Shown here piece by piece: positions 1-8,459 of a DNA stretch of 64,000 nucleotides. The stretch covers positions 1 through 64,000 of the forward strand of contig CBDUEV010000005.1 in the NCBI GenBank assembly GCA_965366365.1, given 5' to 3'. The DNA comes from CBDUEV01 sp965366365. GTDB lineage: Bacteria > Actinomycetota > Acidimicrobiia > Spongiisociales > JAENVV01. A program made the translations under genes and the position numbers. Numbering within the stretch: the stretch's first letter is position 1; each line of letters starts with the position of its first letter. The notes below the pieces were generated by a model. It did no database searches. It was not told the DNA's origin and saw only the letters and a program-made list of their open reading frames with translations.

Positions 1-15
1 GCGTGACTGACGAGG

Positions 16-67
16 CGTGATTCGAGCAGAGCTCGAATCACGTTGGAGAACTGCGGAGCAGTTCTCC
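16..67. repeat. Two adjacent perfect hairpins
   Basis: Two perfect inverted repeats lie 2 nt apart. The first has 12-bp arms (16-27 and 31-42) around the triloop AGA. The second has 10-bp arms (45-54 and 58-67) around GGA. Both are capped by the same GC(A/G)GAGC core. There is no T-run, so a simple intrinsic terminator is unlikely. They could be a REP-like extragenic element or the 3' end of an upstream transcription unit. Confidence 0.75.
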
Positions 68-128
68 CACTCGCGGGGTGTGGACTGCGGTTGCGGGCAG
101 GATCCTCCACCTTTGTGGCTTGAGCCGA

Positions 129-134
129 TAACCT
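129..134 (+). promoter_or_regulatory. Possible -10 box for the zinc-ribbon gene
   Basis: TAACCT fits the TAnnnT pattern and ends 9 nt before the ATG at 144. No clear Shine-Dalgarno lies between, which would suit a leaderless or near-leaderless transcript. No good -35 is seen. Confidence 0.35.
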
Positions 135-143
135 GTGAAGGCA

Positions 144-953
144 ATGGATCAACCACAAACCTGTCCCAGCTGTGGAGCCAAGAACGCCAGCTCGGCCTCG
201 TGGTGCAACCAGTGCTACTCCTCCCTCGCCCCGCCGACCCCGGCACCGCCCGTCAGCGCGCCCTCCACCGGGGTCGCCGCCGAAACGAACCTCGAAACCG
301 CCGGTACCCAATCACCCCGCCCCCAACAGGGCGGCACCGTCCACCAGACAGCCCCGAGCGCACCGCTCGCCCCCCAGGCGCCTCACACCGAACAACGCGG
401 AGCCGAACCACCCGGCACCGTCCACCAGGCAAGACCGGCACCACCGCTCGCACCCGCCTCCGAACCACCCGGCACCGAACACAGCGGACAACCCGCCCCC
501 GGCCCGACCTGGGTGTGCAAGACCTGCGACACCGTCAACTCGATGAACGCGGACCAATGTTCAGTCTGCAACACCACCATCTTCGCTTCCTTCGGGGCCG
601 CCTCGGAAGGCGAACCGCTGCTCGAACCTGACGAAGCCATGCGCTACGCCCTGGTCCCCGGCCTCGCCCACCTCAAGATGGACCAAGGGATGCATGGGAT
701 CACCATTGGTGTCCTCGTCGCCGCCCTCTGGTTCATGGGCGTGCTGCTCCTGTTCGGTGGACAGATCCTCGTAGCCCTCGCCCTCCTCGTCATCTCCCTG
801 GTCATCCTCGGCGGATCCGTCCATGACGCCATCCGAATCGCCGAACGGAAAGCCGACGAGATCATCCTCAAGCCACGCATCCTCACCATGATCGGTGGGC
901 TCGCAGTGCTCATGGTGATCGTCGTCATCTGGAACCAGGGCTTCGTCAGTTGA
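144..953 (+). CDS. Zinc-ribbon membrane protein
   Basis: A 269-residue protein of unknown function. The N-terminus holds a C-x2-C-x10-C-x2-C zinc ribbon (CPSC...CNQC). A proline-rich linker follows, with an imperfect internal duplication (GTVHQ-x-xP-x-x-PLAP, seen twice). A second ribbon of RanBP2 type comes next (WVCKTC...CSVC). The C-terminal third has two or three hydrophobic helices, so the ribbons probably face the cytoplasm from a membrane anchor. I chose ATG 144; an in-frame GTG at 135 would add three residues. The next gene starts 4 nt after the stop, which suggests a shared transcript. Confidence 0.8.
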   Translation: MDQPQTCPSCGAKNASSASWCNQCYSSLAPPTPAPPVSAPSTGVAAETNLETAGTQSPRPQQGGTVHQTAPSAPLAPQAPHTEQRGAEPPGTVHQARPAPPLAPASEPPGTEHSGQPAPGPTWVCKTCDTVNSMNADQCSVCNTTIFASFGAASEGEPLLEPDEAMRYALVPGLAHLKMDQGMHGITIGVLVAALWFMGVLLLFGGQILVALALLVISLVILGGSVHDAIRIAERKADEIILKPRILTMIGGLAVLMVIVVIWNQGFVS

Positions 954-957
954 GCCG

Positions 958-1728
958 TTGCGGCTGATCTCCGACATCCACGGAGCGTTCGACGACCTAC
1001 GACGAGTCGGTCTCCAAACCCGTGAACCGCTGCTCATTCTCGGCGACCTGGTCAACTTCGTGGACTACCGCACCGGCGACGGAATCGTGGCGGACGTCTT
1101 CGGAAGATCCTTTGTCAAGCAAGTCGCGGCCCTCCGATCAAGAGGCGATTTCGAAGGATCCCGAAACCTGTGGCGCGAGAAAGCCCAAGAATCGGAAACC
1201 GACATCCGGGTCCTGATCAGCGAACGTCTCGCCGATCAATACCGACAGATCACAGAAGCTCTGAGTGGCATCCCGGCGTTCGTGACGTTCGGAAACGTCG
1301 ACTCACCCGCTCTGCTCCGCGAGGCGCTTCCGGAAGGAAGCCGGTTCATGGACGGTGAGGCCGTCGAGATCGAAGGCTGGCGGGTGGGTTTTGCGGGAGG
1401 GGGCGCCTCCACCGCGCTCGGAACGCCCGGAGAGGTCACAGAGGAGGCGATGGCTGCCAAGCTCGCCGCGCTCGGCCCGGTCGATGTGCTCTGCACCCAC
1501 CTGCCCCCCGCCATCGGCCCGCTCCGCTTCGATGTGATCGTGGGACGCAACGAGGCAGGATCCCAAGCCATCCTCGACTACCTCCTCGTTCACCAACCGC
1601 CGTTTCACTTCTTCGGTGATGTCCATCAACCCCGGGCAGCCCGATGGGAGGTCGGGCGGACCCGTTGCCAGAACGTCGGGTACTTCCGGGCGACCAAACG
1701 GGCGGTGGTCCACTCACGACGCCGCTGA
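958..1728 (+). CDS. Calcineurin-like metallophosphoesterase
   Basis: A 256-residue protein with the metal-binding blocks of the calcineurin-like phosphoesterase fold: D-x-H at the N-terminus (RLISDIHGAF, D6 and H8), GD at about residue 30, GNVD, a TH motif (CTHLPP) and a final GDVH. It probably cleaves a phosphoester with a two-metal centre; the substrate cannot be read from sequence. The start is TTG, 4 nt after the stop of the zinc-ribbon gene, and the protein begins directly at the first conserved strand, which supports that start. It is probably cytosolic, as there is no signal peptide. Confidence 0.8.
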   Translation: MRLISDIHGAFDDLRRVGLQTREPLLILGDLVNFVDYRTGDGIVADVFGRSFVKQVAALRSRGDFEGSRNLWREKAQESETDIRVLISERLADQYRQITEALSGIPAFVTFGNVDSPALLREALPEGSRFMDGEAVEIEGWRVGFAGGGASTALGTPGEVTEEAMAAKLAALGPVDVLCTHLPPAIGPLRFDVIVGRNEAGSQAILDYLLVHQPPFHFFGDVHQPRAARWEVGRTRCQNVGYFRATKRAVVHSRRR

Positions 1729-1799
1729 GGCGATGTCCGAGAGCCGGCCCGGGCCACTACGCTGGGACGGTCCAAGCACAGCACACCGGGAAGAGGCCC

Positions 1800-2237
1800 A
1801 TGGCAGAGGGAACGGTTCAGAACATCGACATCGGCGCACCGGCCGCAGAGGTCTATCGAGTCGCCGCCGAACTGGCCGACTATCCGGCCTGGGCACAGGG
1901 CGTCAAAACGGTCGAGGTCCTCGAATCCGACCCGGAAGGGCTGCCACTCCGGGCTTCCTTCGTCGTGGACGCCATGATGAAAGAAATCAGCTACGAACTT
2001 CGCTACACGCATGACGTGCCCAACCTGATGACCTGGGAAGCCGTGCCCGGTCCGGACATCAAGGAAATGCAGGGCTCCTACAAGTTCACCGAGGACGACG
2101 GTGTCACCTCCGTGGTGTACGCCCTGCGCGTCGACCCCTCCTTTCCCGTGCCCGGTTTCATTCGTCGGCAAGCTGAGAAGACCCTCGTGGGAGTGGCGCT
2201 CAGAGGTCTCAAACGACAGGTCGAAAACAGCCCCTGA
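1800..2237 (+). CDS. SRPBCC (START-like) family protein
   Basis: A 145-residue protein of the SRPBCC/polyketide-cyclase-like fold. It starts with an amphipathic strand and the typical helix pattern (AAEVYRVAAELADYPAWAQGV). It ends in a long helix (FIRRQAEKTLVGVALRGLKRQVE). Members bind hydrophobic ligands in a deep cavity. ATG 1800 is preceded by GGGAAGAGG. An upstream in-frame extension to 1644 is possible but has no homology-like features. Its stop overlaps the ATG of the ArsA-type ATPase by 1 nt. In actinobacteria, SRPBCC genes often neighbour such ATPases, but their joint role is unknown. Confidence 0.8.
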   Translation: MAEGTVQNIDIGAPAAEVYRVAAELADYPAWAQGVKTVEVLESDPEGLPLRASFVVDAMMKEISYELRYTHDVPNLMTWEAVPGPDIKEMQGSYKFTEDDGVTSVVYALRVDPSFPVPGFIRRQAEKTLVGVALRGLKRQVENSP

Positions 2238-3409
2238 TGCGCGTTCTTCTCGTGACCGGCAAAGGCGGGGTGGGCAAGACGACGGTGTCGGCCGCGACCG
2301 CCCTCGCCTCGGCCGACGCCGGCTACCGCACCCTGGTCACCTCGACGGATCCCGCCCACAGCCTGGCCGACGCCTTCGACCTCCCCCTCGGAGACAAACC
2401 GCGCCTCATCGCCGAGCGGCTCTACGCTCAGCAGATCGACGGCCAGGAGCAGCTCGCCAAGCATTGGGGAGAGATCCACCAGCAACTCATGGCCGTGTTC
2501 GATTGGGGTGGGGTGACCGGGATCGAGGCCGAGGAATTCCTCGTGTTCCCCGGGATGGATGAGCTCTTCGCCCTCCTCGAAGTCGAGACACACGCCACGT
2601 CCGGCCAGTACGACGTGATCGTCGTCGACTGTGCCCCCACCGCCGAAACCCTTCGCCTCCTCAGTCTGCCAGAGGTGCTCTCCTGGTACTTCGAGCGTGT
2701 GCTCCCCACCGAACGCCGCATCATGAAGGCCGCCCGCCCCGTTCTCAGTAAAGTCACCAACCTCCCCATGCCGGGCGAGAAGGTCTTCGACGCCGCCGAA
2801 GACGTCTTCGCCGGGGTCGAGGCTGTCAAACAGCTCCTTTCCGATACCTCGATCACGTCGGCGCGTCTGGTGGTCAATCCGGAGAAGATGGTGGTCAACG
2901 AGGCCCGCCGCACCTACACCTATCTGAGCCTGTTCGGTTATGCGGTCGATGGGGTCGTGGTCAACCGGGTGCTGCCCGAGCAGGTCGACGACTCATACTT
3001 CAACACCTGGCGCCAGGTGCAGAAGCGGCACATCGAAACGATCCACGAATCCTTCGCAGATGTCACGGTGCTGCCGCTTCGCCTGTTCGACCAGGAAATG
3101 GTGGGCGTCGAACGCCTCCGCGAGCTGGCAGCCGAGCTGTACACCGATCGGGACCCGATCAACGGATACCCTGTGTCGACACCCTTCAAGATCACTGATT
3201 CGGGAAGTGGCGACGTGATCATGGAGCTCTCCGTTCCCTTCGCGGAGAAGACCGAGCTCGACGTCCTCCGTCACGGCGACGAGCTGTACATCACCGTCGG
3301 TCCGTACCGGCGCTCCTTCGTTCTCCCCGACTCGCTGCGCCGCCGTGACGTGTCAGGGGCACGGCTCGAGGACGGCGTTCTGGTGGTCACCTTCGGAGGC
3401 GGCTCGTGA
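2237..3409 (+). CDS. ArsA/Get3-type ATPase with C-terminal Hsp20-like domain
   Basis: A 390-residue single-unit ATPase. The deviant Walker A (GKGGVGKTT, residues 8-16) is followed by the STDPAHSLADAF segment and DCAPTAETLRLL (131-142), all typical of the ArsA/Get3 branch of SIMIBI ATPases. From about residue 311 to the end there is an Hsp20/alpha-crystallin-like beta domain (VIMELSVPF...LYITVGPYRRSFVLP...GVLVVTF), as in the ArsA_HSP20 family. Classical ArsA is twice this length and has an ArsB partner; no ars genes are seen here. A role in client protein or tail-anchor handling is more likely than arsenite export. It overlaps both neighbours. Confidence 0.85.
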   Translation: MRVLLVTGKGGVGKTTVSAATALASADAGYRTLVTSTDPAHSLADAFDLPLGDKPRLIAERLYAQQIDGQEQLAKHWGEIHQQLMAVFDWGGVTGIEAEEFLVFPGMDELFALLEVETHATSGQYDVIVVDCAPTAETLRLLSLPEVLSWYFERVLPTERRIMKAARPVLSKVTNLPMPGEKVFDAAEDVFAGVEAVKQLLSDTSITSARLVVNPEKMVVNEARRTYTYLSLFGYAVDGVVVNRVLPEQVDDSYFNTWRQVQKRHIETIHESFADVTVLPLRLFDQEMVGVERLRELAAELYTDRDPINGYPVSTPFKITDSGSGDVIMELSVPFAEKTELDVLRHGDELYITVGPYRRSFVLPDSLRRRDVSGARLEDGVLVVTFGGGS

Positions 3410-3573
3410 GCCAAACGCCCAGGACGCCACTCGCCAGAGCCGCTCGGCGGGCGGCGCTCCATCTCCTCAAAGCCAACATCGAGGTGCTCAAAGCCGTCGA
3501 AGCCGTCGTGGAAGAACTTCGCCGTGAGGAACCGGCACCAGTCGATCGGCCCACCCGGATCACGGTGGAGTAG
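3406..3573 (+). CDS. Small protein coupled to the ArsA-type ATPase
   Basis: A 55-codon reading frame with GTG start at 3406, overlapping the ATPase stop in a GTGA arrangement, and TAG at 3571. The product is highly charged and helical: a basic start (RTPLARAARRAALHLLKANI) followed by a long amphipathic helix rich in Val, Ala and Glu, then a Pro-rich tail. I do not recognise the family. The tight coupling, strongly biased third codon positions and the lack of any other use for the space support it as a real gene. It may be a subunit or regulator of the ATPase. Confidence 0.6.
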   Translation: MSQTPRTPLARAARRAALHLLKANIEVLKAVEAVVEELRREEPAPVDRPTRITVE

Positions 3574-3577
3574 GACG

Positions 3578-4507
3578 GTGGGGATCACGATCGGCATTGA
3601 CCTGGGCGGCACAAAGATGGCCGCCGGTCGAGTGGACGAAGATGGCGCCCTGCTCAGCTTCACCTCGGTTCCCCGGCCCCGCCGGGCGGAGGACATGGCC
3701 GAAGCCCCCCTGGCGCTGGCGGAGGAGCATTTCGATGATCAGGTCGAGGCCATCGGCCTCGGCGTGGCCGGACTGGTGACCAGCGACGGTGTCCTGGTGT
3801 GGGGCCCGAACGTCGTCGGCCAGAACATTGCCTACCGGGACCTTCTGGTCGACCGGTTCGATCGCCCGGTCTGCGTAGACAACGACGCCAACCTGGCTGC
3901 CCTGGCCGAAGCGAGAGTCGGCGCGGCGCGCGGCTACGACCACTCCTTGACGCTCACCCTCGGTACCGGAATCGGAGGCGGGATCATCCTGGACGGGAAG
4001 ATCTTCAGAGGTGCCTCCTTCGCCGGCGAGATCGGGCACGTCATCGTCGACGTGGGGGGTCCTGAATGCACGTGTGGGCACCGCGGATGTTGGGAAACGT
4101 TCGCCTCTGGTCGGCGCTTGGACCAGATGGCCCGCGACGAGGCAGCCCGCCATCCCGACGGGAGAGTGGCAGCCCTCTCCGAGTCCGGCACGCCGGTGGG
4201 CGCCCACCTCACCGCCGCCGCCCTGCAGGGCGACGCGGCGGCTCGCCGGTTGCTGGCCGAGATGGCCGGATGGCTCGGCCTCGGCATCGCCAACCTCATC
4301 GCCATCCTCGACCTGGAGATCGTCGTCATCGGCGGAGCAGCCTCGGAGGCGGGCGATATGTTGCTCGCCCCGACCCGCCGCGCAATGCGTTCTCACCTCG
4401 AAGGTGCGGAACATCGACCCGAGGTACCTATTGTGGGGGCTGCACTGGGAGCCCACGCCGGGCTGGTCGGTGCTGCACTCGCCGCCAAGGAGTTGCTCGA
4501 TGCCTGA
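3578..4507 (+). CDS. ROK-family sugar kinase (glucokinase-like)
   Basis: A 309-residue ROK kinase. The phosphate-1 loop is at the N-terminus (IGIDLGGTKMAAG). The sugar-binding and catalytic stretch VDNDANLAALAEA contains the expected aspartate. GTGIGGGI and the ROK zinc motif (CTCGHRGCWE) follow in order. It should phosphorylate glucose or a related hexose with ATP in the cytosol. GTG 3578 is chosen because the protein then begins just before the first conserved strand; an upstream GTG-type extension to 3524 overlaps the small ORF. The alpha-glucan phosphorylase at 6.2-8.3 kb would supply glucose-1-phosphate, so both may belong to glucan use. Confidence 0.85.
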   Translation: MGITIGIDLGGTKMAAGRVDEDGALLSFTSVPRPRRAEDMAEAPLALAEEHFDDQVEAIGLGVAGLVTSDGVLVWGPNVVGQNIAYRDLLVDRFDRPVCVDNDANLAALAEARVGAARGYDHSLTLTLGTGIGGGIILDGKIFRGASFAGEIGHVIVDVGGPECTCGHRGCWETFASGRRLDQMARDEAARHPDGRVAALSESGTPVGAHLTAAALQGDAAARRLLAEMAGWLGLGIANLIAILDLEIVVIGGAASEAGDMLLAPTRRAMRSHLEGAEHRPEVPIVGAALGAHAGLVGAALAAKELLDA

Positions 4508-4922
4508 CGCACTGAAGCCGGACAATGTGATTTCGCCCCAGGGCAAGACGCTGTGGCGATCGTCACCCGTTCTCCGGGAATCCGTCTTGGCGTTGCCCAA
4601 CCTCGTCAAGCTGCTGGCCCGGCTGCTCAACGACCCGCGCGTCCCGACGAAGTCGAAGGTTCTGGTCTTCGGAACGCTCACCTACCTCGTGATTCCCATC
4701 GATGTCATCCCCGACATCATCCCGGTCCTCGGGCAGACCGAAGACCTCCTCCTCATCGCTTTTGCGCTGAACCGCCTCATCCGGGTGGCCGGCGAAGACA
4801 TCGTGCTCGAGCACTGGGACGGCTCGCAGGACGTCCTCAAGCTCATCCGCAACATCACGGACGTCGGAGCGAGCCTCGTACCCAAGAAGGTTCGGCTCCT
4901 GCTCGACAAGGTGGGCGCGTAG
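4500..4922 (+). CDS. DUF1232 (YkvA-type) membrane protein
   Basis: A 140-residue protein with the DUF1232 signature YLVIPIDVIPDIIPVLGQ followed by a hydrophobic helix (EDLLLIAFALNRLI). The family is widespread and small, and its function is unknown; it probably associates with the membrane. The ATG at 4500 overlaps the end of the ROK kinase gene by 8 nt, so the two are translationally coupled. The C-terminus is basic (PKKVRLLLDKVGA). Confidence 0.85.
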   Translation: MPDALKPDNVISPQGKTLWRSSPVLRESVLALPNLVKLLARLLNDPRVPTKSKVLVFGTLTYLVIPIDVIPDIIPVLGQTEDLLLIAFALNRLIRVAGEDIVLEHWDGSQDVLKLIRNITDVGASLVPKKVRLLLDKVGA

Positions 4923-4945
4923 GACCCCTGCACAGGAGGCACATC

Positions 4946-6133
4946 ATGGAATTCCGTCGGATCGGACACCTACCTCCCTACGTCTTCTCACAGGTCAACC
5001 AGCTGAAACTGGAGGCGCGACGGTCCGGGGTCGATGTCGTCGACCTCGGGTTCGGGAACCCCGACATCCCCACCCAGCAACGGGTCGTCGACAAACTCTG
5101 CGAAGCCGCCCAAGCCGGCAAGAATCATCGCTACAGCCAATCGCGCGGCATTCCGAACCTGCGGAAGGCGGCGGCCGACCGCTACATGAGGCGTTTCGGA
5201 GTCGAGTTGGATCCCGAAACCGAGGTCATCAGCACTATCGGCGCCAAAGAGGGCCTGTCCCACCTCATGTGGACGCTGGTCCAGCCCGGCGACACCGCAC
5301 TCGTTCCCGAACCCTCCTACCCGATTCACATCTACGCACCCCTCCTCGCCGGAGCGGAAGTCCGCACGGTTCCGGTATCCACGGGCGATTCTTTCTTCGA
5401 GGACCTTCGGTCCGCGTTCCTCGATTCGTGGCCGCGTCCCAGGGTGATCGTCACCTCGTTCCCCCACAACCCGACCACCACCTGTGTGGAACTGGAGTTC
5501 TTCGAGCGCCTCGTCGAATTCGCCAAGGAGCACTCGGTGTTCCTCGTTCACGACTTCGCCTACGCCGACATCGCTTTCGACGGGTACGAGCCTCCCAGCC
5601 TCTTGCAGGTTCCGGGGGCCAAGGACGTCGGCGTTGAGCTCTACACGTTGACCAAGAGCCATTCGATGGCCGGTTGGCGAGTGGGGTTTGTGGCCGGCAA
5701 CCCGGAAATGGTCGCCGCCCTCGCCAAGCTGAAGTCCTACCTCGACTACGGAACGTTCCAGCCCATCCAGATCGCTTCGATCATCGCGCTCAACGAGGGG
5801 GACGAGTTCGTGGCCGAGGTCAACGGGGTCTACCGGAAACGACGCGACATTCTCGTCGACGGACTCAACCGGGCCGGCTGGAAGATGGAAAAACCGAAGG
5901 GGACGATGTTCGTATGGGCGCAGATCCCGCCGGAATACTCGGACATGGATTCGCTCCAGTTCACCATCCACCTTCTCGAAACCGCCAAGGTCGCCGTCTC
6001 GCCGGGCGTGGGCTTCGGTGCCCACGGTGAAGGGTACGTCCGATTCGCTCTCGTCGAGAACGAGCATCGGATCGGCCAAGCCGTACGAGGCATTCGCGAG
6101 GCACTCGACCGGCTCCCGGACCGGGTCGGCTAG
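4946..6133 (+). CDS. PLP-dependent aminotransferase, class I/II (AlaC/LL-DAP type)
   Basis: A 395-residue fold-type I aminotransferase. Visible blocks are LGFGNPDIPT, HRYSQSRGIPNLRKA, the acceptor-site PSYPIHIYAP, FPHNPTT, HDFAYADIAFDGY and the PLP lysine motif TLTKSHSMAGWRVGF. This pattern is closest to the AlaC-type alanine transaminases and LL-diaminopimelate aminotransferases. It moves an amino group between an amino acid and a 2-oxo acid. ATG 4946 is preceded by AGGAGG at ideal spacing. Assignment as alanine or DAP aminotransferase cannot be made from sequence alone. Confidence 0.85.
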   Translation: MEFRRIGHLPPYVFSQVNQLKLEARRSGVDVVDLGFGNPDIPTQQRVVDKLCEAAQAGKNHRYSQSRGIPNLRKAAADRYMRRFGVELDPETEVISTIGAKEGLSHLMWTLVQPGDTALVPEPSYPIHIYAPLLAGAEVRTVPVSTGDSFFEDLRSAFLDSWPRPRVIVTSFPHNPTTTCVELEFFERLVEFAKEHSVFLVHDFAYADIAFDGYEPPSLLQVPGAKDVGVELYTLTKSHSMAGWRVGFVAGNPEMVAALAKLKSYLDYGTFQPIQIASIIALNEGDEFVAEVNGVYRKRRDILVDGLNRAGWKMEKPKGTMFVWAQIPPEYSDMDSLQFTIHLLETAKVAVSPGVGFGAHGEGYVRFALVENEHRIGQAVRGIREALDRLPDRVG

Positions 6134-6187
6134 AGACACTCGAGCAACCCACCACGGGCCGGAGGAAGCGCCTCCGCCCGGGCGCGG

Positions 6188-8341
6188 TCATCTCTTGGAC
6201 TTCTTCGGGTGGGTGGCGGAGCCGATCGGGAGGTAGGCGAGGTTGGCGTAGTCCGCCACCATGCGGTGAGCGGAGAATTGGCCTGTGCAGCTCACCATGG
6301 ATTCCTTCATCATCTCCACCCATCCGAGCGGGATGCCCTTGTCGTTCCTGTCGTAGAAGAGAGGCACGATGTGGTCCTGCAGCAGGGTGTAGAGCGCCAC
6401 CGCGTCTTCGCCATCCTGGCGGCCTTCGTCGCCGATGTCATGGTCGTAACCGAACGACCAACCGTTCTTGCCGTTGAAGCCTTCGATCCACCAACCGTCC
6501 ATCACGGAGAGATTGAGAACGCCGTTGAGGGCCGCCTTCATACCCGAAGTGCCGGAGGCCTCCTTCGGAGGACGCGGATTGTTGAGCCACACGTCGACAC
6601 CCTGGGTGAGGAACCGGCCCATCCGCATGTCGTAGTCCTCGAGCAGGTAGAGGTGGCCCTTCAGCTCCGGTGTTTGCGCCAGCGCGAAGATCTGGCGGAT
6701 CAGATCCTGCCCCAGCGCGTCGGCCGGATGGGCCTTCCCTGCGAACACGATCTGCACCGGCCGGTCCGGGTTCGTCAAGATGGCCTGCAGCCAGGGCACG
6801 TTGTGGAACAAGAGGTTGGCCCGTTTGTACGTGGCGAAACGCCTGGCGAAACCGATGGTCAGACGGTTGGAGGGCATCATCCGTTCGATGCTGCGTAGTT
6901 CGTCGGGCGACGAACCTGAGCGAGCCATCTGCCGGCGCAGCCTTCCTCGAGTGAAGTTGGTGAGGAGGTCCTTCCGGCTCTGGTGAGCCGCCCAGACCGC
7001 CGCGTCGGGGATGTCGCGGATCGTCTCCGCCACCTCGGGCTCCTCGACCAGTGCGGTTGGCCAATTGGCGCCGATCGTATCGCTCATCAGGCGTGCGATG
7101 GGACGCGACGCCCAGCCGGGGGAATGCACCCCATTGGTGATCCCGAGGGCTGGTGAGGCGAGGAGGTGCTCCCACGAGTGGTTGGTGACCTCTCCATGTT
7201 TCTCGCTGACACCGTTGACGATGGTGGCCAGTCTGATGGCGAGGGCGCCCATGTCGAACATTCCCTCCTCGCCGGGACGGCTCGTACCCAGCTGGTTGAG
7301 GTAGGCCATGTCGGTTCCGGCCGCGGCGGGCCACCACCCCAGGTACTTCTCTGCCAGCTGGAAGTCGAAACGCTCGTTACCGGCAGGCACCGGAGTGTGC
7401 AGCGTGAACAGGGTCGAGGCCCGAACCCGTCGTTCCGCCTCCTCCAAGGAAACGCCCCTGCTCACCTGCGAAGCCACCCGTTCGAGGAGGCTCATGGCGG
7501 CGTGGCCTTCGTTGACGTGCCATACGGCCGGCTCCAGGTCCAAGGCGCCCATCAACCGAGCGCCACCCACGCCCAGGACGAGTTCCTGGCAGAACCGCAT
7601 CTCGCGACCCCGAACGTAGAGGCTGTGGGTGATGGGTCGATCGGCCGCCTCGTTCTCGGGGAGATCCGTGTCGAGCAGGAGAATGGTGGAACGACCGACC
7701 TGGAGCGACCAGACGGCGGCGCGGACGGCTCGCCCCGGGAAGTCGACCGAGACCTTGAGGTGCCCACCGGTCGGCGACGCCACCGGCCGAATGGGGAGGC
7801 GCGACATGTCGAGGATCGGGTACTGGTGCTGCTGGGCTCCGTCTGCTTCGACCTGTTGACGGAAGTAGCCCCGCCGATACATGAGGCCAACAGCCACGAA
7901 CGGTACCCCGAGGTCAGAGGCGGACTTGGTGTGATCTCCCGCCAAGATGCCCAGACCACCCGAGTAGATCGGTGTCGACGAATGCACCCCGTACTCCGCA
8001 CAGAGGTAGCCGACCGGGCCCTCCATGCGATCGCCGTGGTGGCGATCCCACCACGTGTCCTCAGCCTCCATGTAGTCGTCAAAGCGCCTGACGGCCTCTT
8101 GATAGCTGTCGATGGCCGTCTCCGAATCCGCCAGGAGGCTCCACCTTGCCGAATCAATGGCTTTCAGCACCTCGACGGGATTGCGATACTGCTCCCAGAG
8201 CTCGGTCGACAGGACGCGCCAGATATCCGACGCCGCTTCATCCCAGCTCCACCACAAGTTGTACGCCAGGTCGTAGAGGCGTTCGAACTGTTTAGGGATG
8301 TTCAGCTCGGAGTACGTGAGTACAGGAATGACGGGTCGCAT
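6188..8341 (-). CDS. glgP: Alpha-glucan (glycogen/maltodextrin) phosphorylase
   Basis: A 717-residue phosphorylase of the shorter bacterial branch with an N-terminal DUF3417-like segment (YDLAYNLWWSWDEAA). The PLP lysine sits in EASGTSGMK (about K602). The substrate and cofactor region IVFAGKAHPAD and the LLEDYDM stretch are present. It releases glucose-1-phosphate from alpha-1,4-glucans. The start ATG at 8341 follows GAGGAG; a longer in-frame extension to 8524 would overlap the divergent threonine aldolase gene. The allosteric N-terminus of the eukaryotic and E. coli type is absent. It is transcribed alone on the minus strand. Confidence 0.93.
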   Translation of the reverse strand: MRPVIPVLTYSELNIPKQFERLYDLAYNLWWSWDEAASDIWRVLSTELWEQYRNPVEVLKAIDSARWSLLADSETAIDSYQEAVRRFDDYMEAEDTWWDRHHGDRMEGPVGYLCAEYGVHSSTPIYSGGLGILAGDHTKSASDLGVPFVAVGLMYRRGYFRQQVEADGAQQHQYPILDMSRLPIRPVASPTGGHLKVSVDFPGRAVRAAVWSLQVGRSTILLLDTDLPENEAADRPITHSLYVRGREMRFCQELVLGVGGARLMGALDLEPAVWHVNEGHAAMSLLERVASQVSRGVSLEEAERRVRASTLFTLHTPVPAGNERFDFQLAEKYLGWWPAAAGTDMAYLNQLGTSRPGEEGMFDMGALAIRLATIVNGVSEKHGEVTNHSWEHLLASPALGITNGVHSPGWASRPIARLMSDTIGANWPTALVEEPEVAETIRDIPDAAVWAAHQSRKDLLTNFTRGRLRRQMARSGSSPDELRSIERMMPSNRLTIGFARRFATYKRANLLFHNVPWLQAILTNPDRPVQIVFAGKAHPADALGQDLIRQIFALAQTPELKGHLYLLEDYDMRMGRFLTQGVDVWLNNPRPPKEASGTSGMKAALNGVLNLSVMDGWWIEGFNGKNGWSFGYDHDIGDEGRQDGEDAVALYTLLQDHIVPLFYDRNDKGIPLGWVEMMKESMVSCTGQFSAHRMVADYANLAYLPIGSATHPKKSKR

Positions 8342-8447
8342 AGGGATGACTCCTCGGGCTGGTAGCCAAACCCACCGGATGGCGACCAGCATGACAGTTG
8401 GAGGGGGCAGGATAGCCGTTCTGGGGCTCGCTTCGAATCGGAACGGG

Positions 8448-8453
8448 TAGGGT
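8448..8453 (+). promoter_or_regulatory. -10 box, probably leaderless, for threonine aldolase
   Basis: TAGGGT (TAnnnT) ends 6 nt before the ATG at 8460, with no Shine-Dalgarno between. Transcription would begin at or next to the start codon. The -35 is not recognisable. Confidence 0.45.
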
Positions 8454-8459
8454 GCCGCC

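Noticed and set aside
2237..3409. Arsenite pump ATPase of an ars operon
   Set aside because: Only one ATPase unit, no ArsB, ArsC, ArsD or ArsR nearby, and an Hsp20-like C-terminus instead.
4988..6139. 383-codon minus-strand reading frame opposite the aminotransferase
   Set aside because: Antisense shadow of a gene with a full PLP motif set and a good ribosome binding site.
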